NCBI RefSeq assembly: GCF_000379425.1
Contig: NZ_KB902236.1
Location: 127-64,126, forward strand
Direction of reading: 5' to 3'
Source: Corynebacterium lubricantis DSM 45231
GTDB lineage: Bacteria > Actinomycetota > Actinomycetes > Mycobacteriales > Mycobacteriaceae
Length of the DNA stretch: 64,000 bases
Each line of letters starts with the position of its first letter. Position 1 is the stretch's first letter. Below are positions 7,107-15,936 of this stretch, one piece after another. The position numbers were made by a program, and so were the translations under genes. The notes under the pieces were generated by a model. That model was not told the DNA's origin. It worked only from the letters and a program-made list of their open reading frames with translations, and ran no database searches.

Positions 7107-8042
7107 GTGCTAGACGTCTTCACTGGCTTCTCCATTATTTTCGTTGTCATCGGCGCGGGTTATTTCCTTGCCCGTGGCGGAGTCATCGGTCCCGGCAAAG
7201 AACGTCTCATGTTCAACCGCACGGCCTTCTATGTGGCTACTCCGTCGCTGTTGTTCTCGTCGGTCGCGGTCTCCGATGTCTCCACGTTCGTCTCCCCGGT
7301 TGTCCTCGTGGTCACCATCGCTACGTTCGCCACGGCGGCGCTGTATTGGATCCTGTCTCGGATCTTTTTCAAGCAAGACATTCCCACAACGACGGCAGGG
7401 GCTGCGTCGTCAAGCTATTTCAACTCGGTGAACATCGGCCTGCCCATCTCCATCTACGTCATCGGCGACGCGACGTGGGTCATCCCTGTGCTCGTCGTGC
7501 AGATGGTGCTGATCACGCCGTTTGTGATTGCGGGCTTGAGTGTCGACGAATCGTCGACAACGTCTCGTGCCCGCAAGATCTTTGATGCGATCCGCAGCGG
7601 CATCTTCTCCCCTGTGGTCATCGCGCCGCTGCTCGGGCTCCTCGTCGCGGCGATGGGGTGGACCGTGCCCGATCCTGTGATGGCGCCGCTTGAGATCCTG
7701 GGTGGTGCCTCCATCCCGATGATCTTGATGAGTTTCGGTGCCTCGCTCTACGGCGGATCCATTCTTCAATCGAAGCCTGATCGCCCTGCGGTGATTACTG
7801 CCTCGGCGCTCAAACTCGCCGTGATGCCGCTGATTGCGTGGGCCGTTGGCATGGCCATGGGCCTGTCGACCGAGCTGATGTATGCCAGCGTGATCCTGGC
7901 GGCGCTGCCAACGGCCCAGAACGTGTACAACTATGCCGCGACGTATCAGCGCGGTGAGGCCGTTGCGCGCGACACGGTGTTCATCACGACGTTCTTGGCG
8001 CTGCCCGCCATGATCGTGATCGCGTTGCTCTTCGGTAACTAG
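7107..8042 (+). CDS. AEC family transporter (auxin efflux carrier type)
   Basis: A 311-residue membrane protein with about ten hydrophobic segments in the two-fold five-helix arrangement of the AEC family (bile/arsenite/riboflavin superfamily). Recognisable parts are GAGYFLARGGVIGPGKERLMFNR-like start, FNSVNIGLPISIYVIGD in the first crossover region and LAALPTAQNVYNYAATYQ in the second. Family members export organic acids such as malate, malonate or auxin-like compounds; the substrate here cannot be read. It starts with GTG at 7107, with AAGGA at 7092-7096 upstream. It appears monocistronic and is convergent with the DUF4229 gene. Confidence 0.88.
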   Translation: MLDVFTGFSIIFVVIGAGYFLARGGVIGPGKERLMFNRTAFYVATPSLLFSSVAVSDVSTFVSPVVLVVTIATFATAALYWILSRIFFKQDIPTTTAGAASSSYFNSVNIGLPISIYVIGDATWVIPVLVVQMVLITPFVIAGLSVDESSTTSRARKIFDAIRSGIFSPVVIAPLLGLLVAAMGWTVPDPVMAPLEILGGASIPMILMSFGASLYGGSILQSKPDRPAVITASALKLAVMPLIAWAVGMAMGLSTELMYASVILAALPTAQNVYNYAATYQRGEAVARDTVFITTFLALPAMIVIALLFGN

Positions 8043-8051
8043 CGCTGGATT

Positions 8052-8375
8052 CTAGCGGTCCGCGAGCTGGTCGCGTACCCACTGCTTCTTCGCTGCCCGC
8101 TGCTCGGACCATGCTGCGACGGCCTGGGTCGCCTCGACGCGCTGCTTCTTGAAGATCAGCATCGACAGCGGGAAGGCAACGATCAGGGCAAGAAGCGCGG
8201 ACATCACCAGCGGAACCGGAGCGCCGACCATGAGGGCGAAAGCTTGGATTACGATGGTGAGTACAACGAAAAGTAGGAGGCGGAGCAGCCCATACACGGT
8301 CACGGCCTTGTTGGCGCGCTTGCGCACTGCGGGGTCGAGCTGTGGGGCTTCAGAGTTCTGCTGAGGGGTGGACAC
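8052..8375 (-). CDS. DUF4229 family membrane protein
   Basis: A 107-residue protein with two adjacent hydrophobic helices (LLRLLLFVVLTIVIQAFALMV-like and a second after VPLVMSALLALIVAFPLSML) and a basic tail, the layout of the actinobacterial DUF4229 family often found near menaquinone genes. The start is a GTG. Its proximity to menE and menA, about 2 kb away, matches the gene neighbourhood seen in other corynebacteria. Function unknown. Confidence 0.8.
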   Translation of the reverse strand: MSTPQQNSEAPQLDPAVRKRANKAVTVYGLLRLLLFVVLTIVIQAFALMVGAPVPLVMSALLALIVAFPLSMLIFKKQRVEATQAVAAWSEQRAAKKQWVRDQLADR

Positions 8376-8430
8376 AATCTACTACCCTACTCAATCAAAA
8401 GTGGTAACCCCTAACTAGTATCGTGGAGGC

Positions 8431-8715
8431 ATGGGACGCATTTTATTAGTCATTTTGATCATCGTGGCCATCTGGCTGCTGTGGCGCGCGTTCGGGCCGG
8501 GCAGTCAGAAACGCCTTGATGCCATGTCTTCGCCGAATCAATCGCCGGCGATTAAAGGTCCAGACGACGACGAAGAGTTTCTCTGGAACATTGAGAAGAC
8601 CCGTTTTAAGGAACGGCGCGCGAAGGAAGAAGCAGATCGGCGCGCTAAAGAGGAAGAAGAACGCCAGCGAAAATTCCGCAAGGATGAACCTGGACCCGAC
8701 GAGCAGATCGATTAG
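8431..8715 (+). CDS. Small membrane-anchored charged protein
   Basis: Ninety-four residues: an N-terminal membrane helix (MGRILLVILIIVAIWLLWR) and a hydrophilic tail that ends in a highly charged probable coiled coil rich in Lys, Glu and Arg (RFKERRAKEEADRRAKEEEE). The ATG at 8431 follows GGAGG by one base, too close to be an efficient Shine-Dalgarno; a -10-like TAGTAT at 8416-8421 suggests a nearly leaderless message. It resembles small phospholipase D-nuclease N-terminal or DUF-type anchors of corynebacteria, but no family is certain. Its 3' end overlaps the convergent regulator gene by four bases. Confidence 0.7.
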   Translation: MGRILLVILIIVAIWLLWRAFGPGSQKRLDAMSSPNQSPAIKGPDDDEEFLWNIEKTRFKERRAKEEADRRAKEEEERQRKFRKDEPGPDEQID

Positions 8716-9029
8716 TTCTGCTCGACTGCCTCTGCGTTTTCTTTCTCTCCCTGCGGGGCGCTTGCGTTGTCGCCTGCGGCCTCGTTCGGCTCAAAGAAGC
8801 CTAGCTCCAGTCCCAGAGCGTGGGCCACTGCGACTACTTTTTCAAAACGCACTCCAGCTCCACCATGTTCGATGGTGTGCAGCGTCGAGCGTGACACTCC
8901 GGCGGCCTCGGCGACTTCCTGTTGGAGTCGGCCGGTATCGCGCCGCCGCGTGGCCAAGGTTTCGCCCAACTCGATAAGGACCGGGTGCTCGCTCGCCGGT
9001 TTACCGGCCTTGTTCCTTGGTCCAGCCAC
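8712..9029 (-). CDS. XRE family helix-turn-helix regulator
   Basis: A 105-residue DNA-binding protein with a canonical HTH_3 domain: LGETLATRRRDTGRLQQEVAEAAGVSRSTLHTIEHGG spans residues about 21-58, and VVAVAHALGLELGFFEP completes the five-helix fold. The remaining tail is acidic and probably disordered. It starts with GTG at 9029, preceded six bases upstream by AAGGAG. A perfect inverted repeat, GCGTGAC-tgct-GTCACGC, lies 25 bases upstream and is a candidate autoregulatory operator. No toxin partner is adjacent, so a toxin-antitoxin role is not supported. Confidence 0.85.
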   Translation of the reverse strand: MAGPRNKAGKPASEHPVLIELGETLATRRRDTGRLQQEVAEAAGVSRSTLHTIEHGGAGVRFEKVVAVAHALGLELGFFEPNEAAGDNASAPQGEKENAEAVEQN

Positions 9030-9053
9030 GACGTTCTCCTTCAGAATGGATGA

Positions 9054-9071
9054 GCGTGACTGCTGTCACGC
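9054..9071. promoter_or_regulatory. Perfect inverted repeat upstream of the XRE gene
   Basis: GCGTGAC (9054-9060) and GTCACGC (9065-9071) are exact complements around TGCT, a size and spacing that suit a dimeric XRE repressor. Beyond it, 9072-9279 holds no credible gene or other element. Confidence 0.5.
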
Positions 9072-9279
9072 ATTCGTTGCGCTTTTTCGCCATCTTATCT
9101 GGAATCCACCTAGTGTTTTCACAGATTGAGCAACGCACACCCAAAACCAGCCGCAAAACACATACTCCCAGGGGATCACGTGGATGTGCTCGACTCGTTT
9201 CGCCCGCATATCTAGGTAATGTGTGTCCTCTCCCACCCAGGAGAACAGTTTGGACACAAAAGAACAACGATTTCATACG

Positions 9280-9320
9280 AAAACGGCTGCGGGAAGCTTT
9301 ATGCTTCCCGCAGCCGTTTT
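9280..9320 (-). terminator. Strong intrinsic terminator after ccsB
   Basis: An 18-base perfect stem, AAAACGGCTGCGGGAAGC at 9280-9297 with its complement at 9303-9320, encloses a five-base loop. The A/T ends of the stem make it work in both directions. It closes the minus-strand heme and cytochrome c block. Confidence 0.93.
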
Positions 9321-9350
9321 AATGCCGAGAGTGAACTTTTGGTTTAAGCC

Positions 9351-10424
9351 TTAGTTCAGGCCAGCGTAAGAGTGCAGACCCGAGACAACCATATTGATGA
9401 AGAAGAGGTTGAAGATCGACGTCAGCATGGCCAGGACGTTAATCCAGGCGGACTTGTAGTTCTTCCAGCCAGCCGTTGCTCGCGCGTGGAGGTAGGCCGC
9501 GTACAGGATCCAGGTGATCAGGGAGACCGTTTCCTTCGGGTCCCAGCCCCACGGGCGACCCCATGCTGCCTCTGCCCAGATCGCGCCGAGCAAAATGCCA
9601 ATGCCCAACAGTGGCAGCGTAATAATTGCCGACTTGTACGTCAGCGAATCCAACTTCTTCGCGCTTGGCAGAGGCTTCGCCAGGGCACCGAAGAAGCCCT
9701 TCTCCTTGCCCTTTGGCTGCCAAATACGCAGCAGGTACAAAAGCGCGAAGATACCGGAGATAATGCCGATGGACGCGCCGATAGAGACCGACGAGACGTG
9801 GATCGGCAGCCAGTAGGACTGCAGAGCAGGAACCACAGGAGCGGCATCCGCGTACAGCACCGTGGAGTTGAAGAACATCAAGATGACCATTGGGGTCAGA
9901 ACCCACGGCCACATCGTGTGCCAGCCCTTCGTCTGAGCCACCACTGCAGCGATGATCATCACCACGGCCGACATGAACAAGATGTACTCGTACATGTTGC
10001 CCAGCGGGAAGCGCCCCGTAGCAAAACCACGGGTAACAAAGGACACCACATGCAAGGCGATGCCGAACCAGACCATCGCCTGGGTCATGCCCGCAAACTT
10101 GCGCGCACCCGCCACGCGCTTGCCGTACTCAGCCTCATCAAAAGGCTCGTCGACGAGGCCACGGTCGGAGTCAGAGTCGGCGGTGTCTACCGCATCTGCA
10201 TCGGCTTCGCCAGTGCTTGACGACGATGCTCCCGCATGGACGAGTTCCTTCGCCTCTGCGTTCTCGGCTTCTTCTTGCTGCGCGTCACGGACGCGGCGCA
10301 TATCAATCACGCCTTGCATCCGACCGTAATAAATCAGAGAGAGGACAAGGGCGACAAGGTAGATCACAAAGGCTGTACGGAATGACAAATCAGAGAGACT
10401 TGCCAACTCGGCATTAACAAACAT
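9351..10424 (-). CDS. ccsB: Cytochrome c biogenesis protein CcsB (ResC)
   Basis: CcsB of System II brings heme across the membrane and, with ResB, ligates it to apocytochrome c outside the cell. The 357-residue product has a first helix, a cytoplasmic acidic linker (about residues 45-105, rich in Ala, Asp, Ser) and then seven further helices. The heme-binding WWD signature, WAEAAWGRPWGWDPKET, is near 290, and histidines such as HVSS and HSYAG flank it. I chose the ATG at 10424 over the GTG at 10433 because TAGCGT ends seven bases upstream of it, consistent with a leaderless promoter. It lies 65 bases after resB and is followed by a strong terminator. Confidence 0.92.
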   Translation of the reverse strand: MFVNAELASLSDLSFRTAFVIYLVALVLSLIYYGRMQGVIDMRRVRDAQQEEAENAEAKELVHAGASSSSTGEADADAVDTADSDSDRGLVDEPFDEAEYGKRVAGARKFAGMTQAMVWFGIALHVVSFVTRGFATGRFPLGNMYEYILFMSAVVMIIAAVVAQTKGWHTMWPWVLTPMVILMFFNSTVLYADAAPVVPALQSYWLPIHVSSVSIGASIGIISGIFALLYLLRIWQPKGKEKGFFGALAKPLPSAKKLDSLTYKSAIITLPLLGIGILLGAIWAEAAWGRPWGWDPKETVSLITWILYAAYLHARATAGWKNYKSAWINVLAMLTSIFNLFFINMVVSGLHSYAGLN

Positions 10425-10489
10425 GCACTTCACGCTACCCCACCGAGGAGAAAAGGTACAAGATTAGAGCAGCGTGATCCACAGCGCTT

Positions 10490-12151
10490 TTATTCGTCGT
10501 CAAACCGCTCTTTATCGTCGAAATCGTCGCCGTCGTCGTCATCGTCGTCTTTTCCGAGGATCTTCGCCGAGACGGTTTCGAACTCGCCGGTCCAGCCCGC
10601 GCGGTCGGTGCGCGCAAGGCCACCGATTTCGACGTGGGTGCCACCGTTGTCCGCAGGGCGCAGGCGGACCCAGACGCGGCGGCGCTTGATCATCAGCGAA
10701 CCGATCAAGCCACCCAGCATGATCACGGTTGTGGCCAGGACCCAGCCCTGCGAAGGGTCGTGGGAGATCTGGTAGTTGGCGAACTCCGCGGCGCCGTCGA
10801 AGCGCACGGTGACTCCGCCGTCGATGGTGACTTCTTCCCCGGGAACGAGGTTGACGCGGTCGACCTTCTGGAGCTGGCCGGTGGCAATCAGGCTCTGATC
10901 CAGCACGAAGATGTTCTGGGAACGCCCGGAATCCAGGCCCGAGTCGCCGCGGTAGATGTCCACGGCCATGGCTGGGTCTTCCATAGACGGGTACACGGAC
11001 GTGAGCAGGTCCCCGTTCTCACCTTCCCACTCCGCGGTCGGAGCGAACAGGCCTTCGATGGAGATCTGGTTCTGGCGGCGCTCGTAGAGGTCCGGGTACA
11101 TGCCGGCAGGCGGGTCGAAACGCAGGACGCCGGAGGAGAGGAAGAAGGTTGGGTCGTCCGGCTGGAACTGGATCATCTGGGTGCGCGACTCGCCGTTTGG
11201 CCACGTCACGGTGACCTGTGGTGCGAAGCCGTGGCCCTGGAGGTACACGCGATCGCCGCCGATGCGCAGCGGGTGGTTCACGCGCAGCTGGTAGTCTTCC
11301 CAGTTTTCCTTATCGGTGTACATGTCATCGCCGAGAGCATAGGAGATATCCGAGGTGAAATCGTAGGCCTGGCCCTGCGGAGTGTATTCGGTGGCGAAGT
11401 TGTGCGAGACGAAGCAGAAAGGTGTCAGGCCGGTGCCGTCGAAAAGCGGGCCCGCGCGGAAACTGTCGAAGTTGGCCGGCGAGGTGTTACAGAATTCCTG
11501 GGACTGCTCGACGGGCACGGCGTGCTCGGATTCCGAATCAGTCACGACAATGACTTGGCCCTCGTAGTACGCGAGGCGTCCGACCATGATGGTTACCAGC
11601 ATGGCAACAAGCCCAATGTGGAAGATCAGGTTGGCTACTTCGCGGCCATAGCCGCGCTCGGCGGCGAACGACTGTGCGCCGGCGCGGTCTTCTTCCGCGC
11701 TGTATTCCTTGATGTGCCAGCGCTTCAGGTACTTCTTCGTATCCGCCGCGACCTCGTCGAGAGGCTTATCCACAACACCCTCGGTGTGCAGCGGCATACG
11801 AGTGAGGTACTTCGGTGCCTTCGTCGGCGGGGTTGTGTACGCCTTGTAGTGGTCCCACGAACGCGGGATGATGCAGCCCACCAGCGAGATCATCAACAAG
11901 GTGACAATGGCAATGAACCACGAGGAGCCGAACACGTCGAACAGCTGCAGGCGATCGTAGATTTCGCCCATGGTGGGGTTCGAGTCTTTGTACTCGTTGA
12001 CCTGAGTTTCACTGATCGAGCGCTGCGGCAAAAGTGCCCCAGGAATCGAAACAAGTGCAAGCAAGAAGAGCAGCACCAGTGCAGTACGCATACTGGTGAG
12101 CCAGTGCCAGCCCTTTTTCAGCCACGTCCACACTGTGCGCACGTAATCCAA
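10490..12151 (-). CDS. resB: Cytochrome c biogenesis protein ResB (Ccs1)
   Basis: ResB (553 residues) partners CcsB in the System II cytochrome c synthetase. Visible are three N-terminal membrane helices, TSMRTALVLLFLLALVSIPGALLPQ near 20-45 being the family signature, a large extracytoplasmic domain of about 280 residues and a final helix near 480 (LATTVIMLGGLIGSLMI). ASNPTMGEIYDRLQLFDVFGSSWF-type residues follow helix 1 in the family order. The tail is very acidic (DDDDDDGDDFDD). It starts nine bases after ccdA and is probably co-transcribed with resA and ccdA. Confidence 0.93.
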   Translation of the reverse strand: MDYVRTVWTWLKKGWHWLTSMRTALVLLFLLALVSIPGALLPQRSISETQVNEYKDSNPTMGEIYDRLQLFDVFGSSWFIAIVTLLMISLVGCIIPRSWDHYKAYTTPPTKAPKYLTRMPLHTEGVVDKPLDEVAADTKKYLKRWHIKEYSAEEDRAGAQSFAAERGYGREVANLIFHIGLVAMLVTIMVGRLAYYEGQVIVVTDSESEHAVPVEQSQEFCNTSPANFDSFRAGPLFDGTGLTPFCFVSHNFATEYTPQGQAYDFTSDISYALGDDMYTDKENWEDYQLRVNHPLRIGGDRVYLQGHGFAPQVTVTWPNGESRTQMIQFQPDDPTFFLSSGVLRFDPPAGMYPDLYERRQNQISIEGLFAPTAEWEGENGDLLTSVYPSMEDPAMAVDIYRGDSGLDSGRSQNIFVLDQSLIATGQLQKVDRVNLVPGEEVTIDGGVTVRFDGAAEFANYQISHDPSQGWVLATTVIMLGGLIGSLMIKRRRVWVRLRPADNGGTHVEIGGLARTDRAGWTGEFETVSAKILGKDDDDDDGDDFDDKERFDDE

Positions 12152-12160
12152 CTTTCTTCT

Positions 12161-12946
12161 TTAAATAATTGTCGTGCCATAGCCCACAACGAGCGACTGG
12201 GACCAACTAATGAAGTAGTTCCACGCACCGGTTAGCAGGGCAATACCGACCAGGATCATCATGACGCCGCCGATGATCTGCAGCGTACGCGAGTGCTTGC
12301 GCAGCCACTCGAACGCCCCCATCGCCTTGGAAGAGCCGATAGCCACCAGGATGAAGGGCAGGCCCAATCCGAGGCAGTAGCCCAGAATCAGAAGCACACC
12401 GCGCGCGGCGGTCATGCCTTCGGTGCCCACGGACACGGAGATAATCGCGGCCAGGGTGGGACCTAAGCACGGAGTCCAGCCCAGCGCGAAGACGCCGCCG
12501 AGCATTGGGGCACCCAACCAGGTGGTCCACTTCTTGGGCTGCATGCGGGTATCGCGCTGCAGACCGGGGACCATGCCCAAAAAGGCCAGGCCCATGATGA
12601 TGGTGACCACGCCGCCGATGCGCATCAAAATATCTTGATTCAGCTGGATCAAGCTGATCACGCCGAAAACGGAGACCGTCATCAAAATGAACACGACGGA
12701 GAAGCCCAAAACGAAGAGCGAGGCCGCGCCGACAACAGCGCGGTTTCTCTTCTTGCCCACCTTGACACCGTGCTCTTTATCAAGCACCATTTCGCCGCCA
12801 ACAATACTGGTCAAGTACGACATGTAGCCGGGAACCAGAGGCACCACGCACGGCGATGCGAAGGAGACCAGTCCTGCTGCCGCGGCAGCAAAGAGCCCAA
12901 TGAGCAACGGGCCGGAGGTGGCCATATCTGCAAAAACTTCGCCCAT
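12161..12946 (-). CDS. ccdA: Thiol-disulfide transporter CcdA
   Basis: CcdA passes electrons from cytoplasmic thioredoxin across the membrane to extracytoplasmic thiol proteins such as ResA. The 261-residue sequence has six hydrophobic helices. The two redox cysteines are visible in FASPCVVPLVPGYMSY near residues 30-45 and in GWTPCLGPTLAAI near 150-162. Gene order resA-ccdA-resB-ccsB is the standard System II set. It begins two bases after resA ends, pointing to translational coupling. Confidence 0.94.
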   Translation of the reverse strand: MGEVFADMATSGPLLIGLFAAAAAGLVSFASPCVVPLVPGYMSYLTSIVGGEMVLDKEHGVKVGKKRNRAVVGAASLFVLGFSVVFILMTVSVFGVISLIQLNQDILMRIGGVVTIIMGLAFLGMVPGLQRDTRMQPKKWTTWLGAPMLGGVFALGWTPCLGPTLAAIISVSVGTEGMTAARGVLLILGYCLGLGLPFILVAIGSSKAMGAFEWLRKHSRTLQIIGGVMMILVGIALLTGAWNYFISWSQSLVVGYGTTII

Positions 12947-12948
12947 GG

Positions 12949-13515
12949 TTAAATCAGCTGATCCGTCACGTCGAGGATGTCTTGGTCGGACACTTCACGC
13001 AGGAATACTGCGGCCGGACGGTGCTCACGGTCCAGGATGATCGTGGTGGGGATGACCGAGGTAGGTACGCCACCGAGCGCGCCCGCTGTTTTAAACGGTG
13101 GGTCATAGACCGACGGGTAGGTCACGCCATTATCGGTGACGAAGTCCCTGGCGATCTGCGGGTTGTAATCGCGGACATTAATACCAAGGACGGTGCCATC
13201 GTCGCCAAGCGATTCATGCGCACGCTGCAAATCGTCGACCTCTGCGCGGCACGGCCCGCACCACTGCCCCCATGCGTTGAGGACAACAACCTTGCCTTCG
13301 AAATCCGACAGGTTGATGGTGGAGCCCTCTTCCATGAGGGACTCGCCGGAAAACTCTTGTAAAGGCACGCGTTCCGCCTCGTCGTAGAAGATTTCCACCT
13401 GACCACCAGGGGTATGGAAGGCGAAGGTTTCCGATTGGGCCTCCGGCTGGCTGCACGCAGTCAGGCCGAGGGCCACCACAGAAAGGGTTGCCACCAAAGT
13501 TAAACGATTACGCAT
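12949..13515 (-). CDS. resA: ResA/TlpA-like thioredoxin lipoprotein
   Basis: A 188-residue exported thiol-disulfide oxidoreductase that reduces the CXXCH motif of apocytochrome c before heme attachment. The N-terminus is a lipoprotein signal with lipobox LTAC at 18-21. The thioredoxin fold holds the active site WCGPC at 85-89, and the cis-proline loop GVPTSVIPTTIILD near 155. It overlaps no gene but is spaced by one base from the phosphatase upstream and two from ccdA downstream, so it is embedded in one operon. Confidence 0.92.
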   Translation of the reverse strand: MRNRLTLVATLSVVALGLTACSQPEAQSETFAFHTPGGQVEIFYDEAERVPLQEFSGESLMEEGSTINLSDFEGKVVVLNAWGQWCGPCRAEVDDLQRAHESLGDDGTVLGINVRDYNPQIARDFVTDNGVTYPSVYDPPFKTAGALGGVPTSVIPTTIILDREHRPAAVFLREVSDQDILDVTDQLI

Positions 13516-13516
13516 C

Positions 13517-14125
13517 TCAAATTTCTCGAGCCGGGGTTGAGTAGAAAGAATCTGTCAGTATTTCATCACGAAACAGCAGAGAAGTCACACTCGCTAGATC
13601 GCACTGACGGTCCAACGGATTGTGAGGCAGTGGCTTTTCGGCGATGGCGCGCTGCACCATGACAATCGGCAGCTGGTGGGACACCAAGATGGCCTCGTGG
13701 CCCTCGGCGCTTAAGCGCGCGCGCTCGATGGCATCCATCATGCGCGCCAGGACGTCGTCGTAGGGCTCGCCCCAGGAAGGAATGGAAGGATCGCGCATCA
13801 AACGCCACCGAATCGGGTTGAGCAGCTGGGAGCGCCACCCCTTGGTACGCAGGCCCTCGAACTGGTTGCCGGATTCGATCAGGTCGTGGTCGGTGGCGAT
13901 GTCCAGGCCGGTGACCTCGGCAAACGGAAGTGCAGTCTCCTGCGCGCGCTCCATCGGGCTGGCCACAAGGTGGGTCACGTCGTGGCCGGTGAAGGACTTC
14001 GCGGTGGCCGCGGCCATGGACTTGCCTCGCGACGAGAGGTAGTACCCGGGCAGGCGTCCGTAAAGGATCTTCTTCGGGTTGTGGACTTCACCGTGGCGCA
14101 CCAGGTGGACAAGTGTGGTGGTCAT
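13517..14125 (-). CDS. Histidine phosphatase family protein (GpmB-like)
   Basis: A 202-residue branch-1 histidine phosphatase. The catalytic RHG motif is in HLVRHGEVHNPKKILYGR near 7-24, and the second histidine lies in EAILVSHQLPIV near 145. YGRLPGYYLSSRGKSMA is the pattern seen in the corynebacterial and mycobacterial gpmB-like genes that always follow hemL. The substrate is unknown; it is unlikely to be the glycolytic mutase since gpm is present elsewhere in the window. It lies six bases after hemL and one base before resA. Confidence 0.9.
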   Translation of the reverse strand: MTTTLVHLVRHGEVHNPKKILYGRLPGYYLSSRGKSMAAATAKSFTGHDVTHLVASPMERAQETALPFAEVTGLDIATDHDLIESGNQFEGLRTKGWRSQLLNPIRWRLMRDPSIPSWGEPYDDVLARMMDAIERARLSAEGHEAILVSHQLPIVMVQRAIAEKPLPHNPLDRQCDLASVTSLLFRDEILTDSFYSTPAREI

Positions 14126-14131
14126 GGCTGA

Positions 14132-15457
14132 TTATTCCCCTTCAGGTGTCGCGGCCGCGGCGGCTTGAGCGGCTGGCTTCAGCGCGGCCTCGATGCGCTC
14201 GTAGTCCGCGTCGTTAAGTGCCGTGGAGACAAACCAGGTCTCGAACGCGCTCGGTGGTGCGTAGACGCCGTGATCGAGCAGCGCGTGGAAGAAAGGTGCG
14301 AAACGGAACGTGTCCGCAGCCTGCATATCCGCGAAGTTGCGGCCCTCCCCTTCCGCGAAGCGCACGGACAGCATGGTGGAGGCGCGCTGAATGTGGTGCG
14401 CCACGCCTTCGCGATCGAGTGCCTCGGTGATCAGCTTCTCCAGCATGTCGGCGTTCGCCGTAAGGATGGCGTAGATGTCCTTGCTGGCCAGGCGCAGCGA
14501 GGCCAGGCCCGCAGCCATGGCCACAGGGTTACCCGAGAGCGTGCCCGCCTGATACACGGGACCGTTGGGTGCGAGGTGGCCCATGATGTCGGCGCGACCT
14601 CCAAATGCTGCCGCGGGCAGGCCACCGGAGACGACCTTGCCGAAGGTGGTGAGGTCGCCGGCGACCTCGTCTACGCCGTACCAGCCGGAGTAGGAGGTAC
14701 GGAATCCGGTCATGACCTCGTCGATAACTAGCAGTGCACCGTCGGCATGTGCGATCTCCTTCAGCGCGGCGTTGAAGCCTGGCTCTGGGGCGACGGTGCC
14801 CATGTTGCCGGCGGCACCCTCGGTGATAATGGCTGCGATCTCGCCGGGGTGCTCCGCGAATACCGCGCGTACGGCGTCGAGGTCGTTATAAGGAACGACG
14901 ATGGTATCGGCCGCCTGAGCGCCGGTCACACCTGGGGAATCCGGCAGCGCGAAGGTGGCCACACCGGAACCCGCCGAGGCCAGTAGCGCGTCGACGTGTC
15001 CGTGGTAGCAGCCCTCGAACTTCAGTAATTTTGCTCGCCCGGTAAATCCGCGGGCCAGGCGCACGGCGGACATGGTGGCCTCGGTGCCGGAGTTGACTAG
15101 GCGTACTTCTTCGACGCTGGTGCGATCGATGATGGCCTGCGCCAAGTCGATTTCGGCCTCGGTCGGGGCGCCGAAGGAGAGACCCTTCTTCGCCGCGGCT
15201 TCAACGGCGGCCAGGATCTCTGGGTGCGCGTTGCCGTGGATCATCGGACCCCACGAGTTCACTAGGTCAACGTATTTGTTGCCGTCTACGTCGGTCAGCT
15301 GGGAACCCTGTGCGGATTCGATGAAACGGGCATGTCCACCAACGGAGCCGAAGGCCCTAACTGGGGAGTTCACACCACCCGGGGTTACTTGCACTGCTTT
15401 TTCAAAGAGTGCTTGGGACTTCTGGGTGTTATGAGAGGTCAGTTCTCGGGCAGTCAT
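14132..15457 (-). CDS. hemL: Glutamate-1-semialdehyde 2,1-aminomutase HemL
   Basis: HemL converts glutamate-1-semialdehyde to 5-aminolevulinate, the second step of the C5 heme pathway, using pyridoxal phosphate. The 441-residue product shows [11 protein letters not shown] near the N-terminus, [31 protein letters not shown] with the cofactor aspartate, and [11 protein letters not shown] with the Schiff-base lysine. The start at 15457 ([11 protein letters not shown]) is preferred over an upstream in-frame ATG because a TACAAT box ends seven bases ahead of it and no ribosome binding site precedes either start. Confidence 0.96.
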   Translation of the reverse strand: MTARELTSHNTQKSQALFEKAVQVTPGGVNSPVRAFGSVGGHARFIESAQGSQLTDVDGNKYVDLVNSWGPMIHGNAHPEILAAVEAAAKKGLSFGAPTEAEIDLAQAIIDRTSVEEVRLVNSGTEATMSAVRLARGFTGRAKLLKFEGCYHGHVDALLASAGSGVATFALPDSPGVTGAQAADTIVVPYNDLDAVRAVFAEHPGEIAAIITEGAAGNMGTVAPEPGFNAALKEIAHADGALLVIDEVMTGFRTSYSGWYGVDEVAGDLTTFGKVVSGGLPAAAFGGRADIMGHLAPNGPVYQAGTLSGNPVAMAAGLASLRLASKDIYAILTANADMLEKLITEALDREGVAHHIQRASTMLSVRFAEGEGRNFADMQAADTFRFAPFFHALLDHGVYAPPSAFETWFVSTALNDADYERIEAALKPAAQAAAAATPEGE

Positions 15458-15464
15458 GCGCTCT

Positions 15465-15470
15465 ATTGTA
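15465..15470 (-). promoter_or_regulatory. -10 box of a leaderless hemL promoter
   Basis: TACAAT lies exactly seven bases before the hemL ATG, so the message should begin at the start codon. The -35 region (TGTGAG at 15488-15493) is weak. This gives hemL its own promoter inside the longer cluster. Confidence 0.6.
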
Positions 15471-15509
15471 GGTGTTCGCCTCGCGGACTCACAGCCCGCC
15501 AAGTGTGTC

Positions 15510-15824
15510 CTAGGCAACCATCTTTAATCCCACGATGCCGCCGATGATCATGGCGAGGAAAACCACCTTGAGAATGGTGGCCGATTCCTGGCCTGTGGCC
15601 ATGGAAATGATCACCGTGGCGGTCGCGCCAACACCAGCCCAGACCGCGTAGGCGGTACCAACGGGAATGGTTTTCATGGCCCACGCCAGACCTCCCATGG
15701 AGATCACCACGGTGACGGCGAAGATGATTGTGGGCCAGAGTTTAGTAAATCCCTCCGAGCGACCCAGCGCGTTTGCCCACGCTGCCTCGAAGAGTCCGGA
15801 ACCGATCAGAATTACCCAATTCAT
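15510..15824 (-). CDS. sugE: SMR family guanidinium exporter (SugE/Gdx type)
   Basis: A 104-residue small multidrug resistance protein with four helices. The essential glutamate of the first helix is in [22 protein letters not shown], the pattern of the SugE/Gdx subgroup that exports guanidinium in exchange for protons. The start at 15824 follows AGAAAGG at 15828-15834. The upstream guanidine-III riboswitch strongly supports a guanidinium role. It ends 52 bases before hemL and is oriented the same way, but the riboswitch shows separate regulation. Confidence 0.92.
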   Translation of the reverse strand: MNWVILIGSGLFEAAWANALGRSEGFTKLWPTIIFAVTVVISMGGLAWAMKTIPVGTAYAVWAGVGATATVIISMATGQESATILKVVFLAMIIGGIVGLKMVA

Positions 15825-15835
15825 GGGACCTTTCT

Positions 15836-15878
15836 GGCCGTCTTGTCGTGTGGTCGGGTACGGCTCCCTCGTCCGACG
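15836..15878 (-). ncRNA. Guanidine-III (ykkC-III) riboswitch
   Basis: Read on the minus strand, the segment contains CGGACGAGGGAGCCGTACCC followed by a short linker and ACAAGACGGCC, matching in order the conserved blocks of the compact ykkC-III pseudoknot: ACGAGG, GCCGTACCC and ACAAGACGGC. The closing ACGGCC ends two bases before the AGAAAGG ribosome binding site of sugE, so ligand binding could expose or hide the site. Guanidine-III switches in actinobacteria are known to control SMR guanidinium exporters, which fits the downstream gene. Confidence 0.85.
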
Positions 15879-15936
15879 CACCGCAGCGTTAGCGGCACAC
15901 AGACAAGAGCCTAGCAAAAGATTGCTTGACGACGAC

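Noticed and set aside
9066..9257. A 63-codon frame upstream of the XRE gene
   Set aside because: Overlaps the palindrome, has no start signals and no recognisable protein character.
15458..15517. A 20-residue longer N-terminus for HemL
   Set aside because: The extension does not align with the family, and the -10 box seven bases before 15457 implies a leaderless start inside it.
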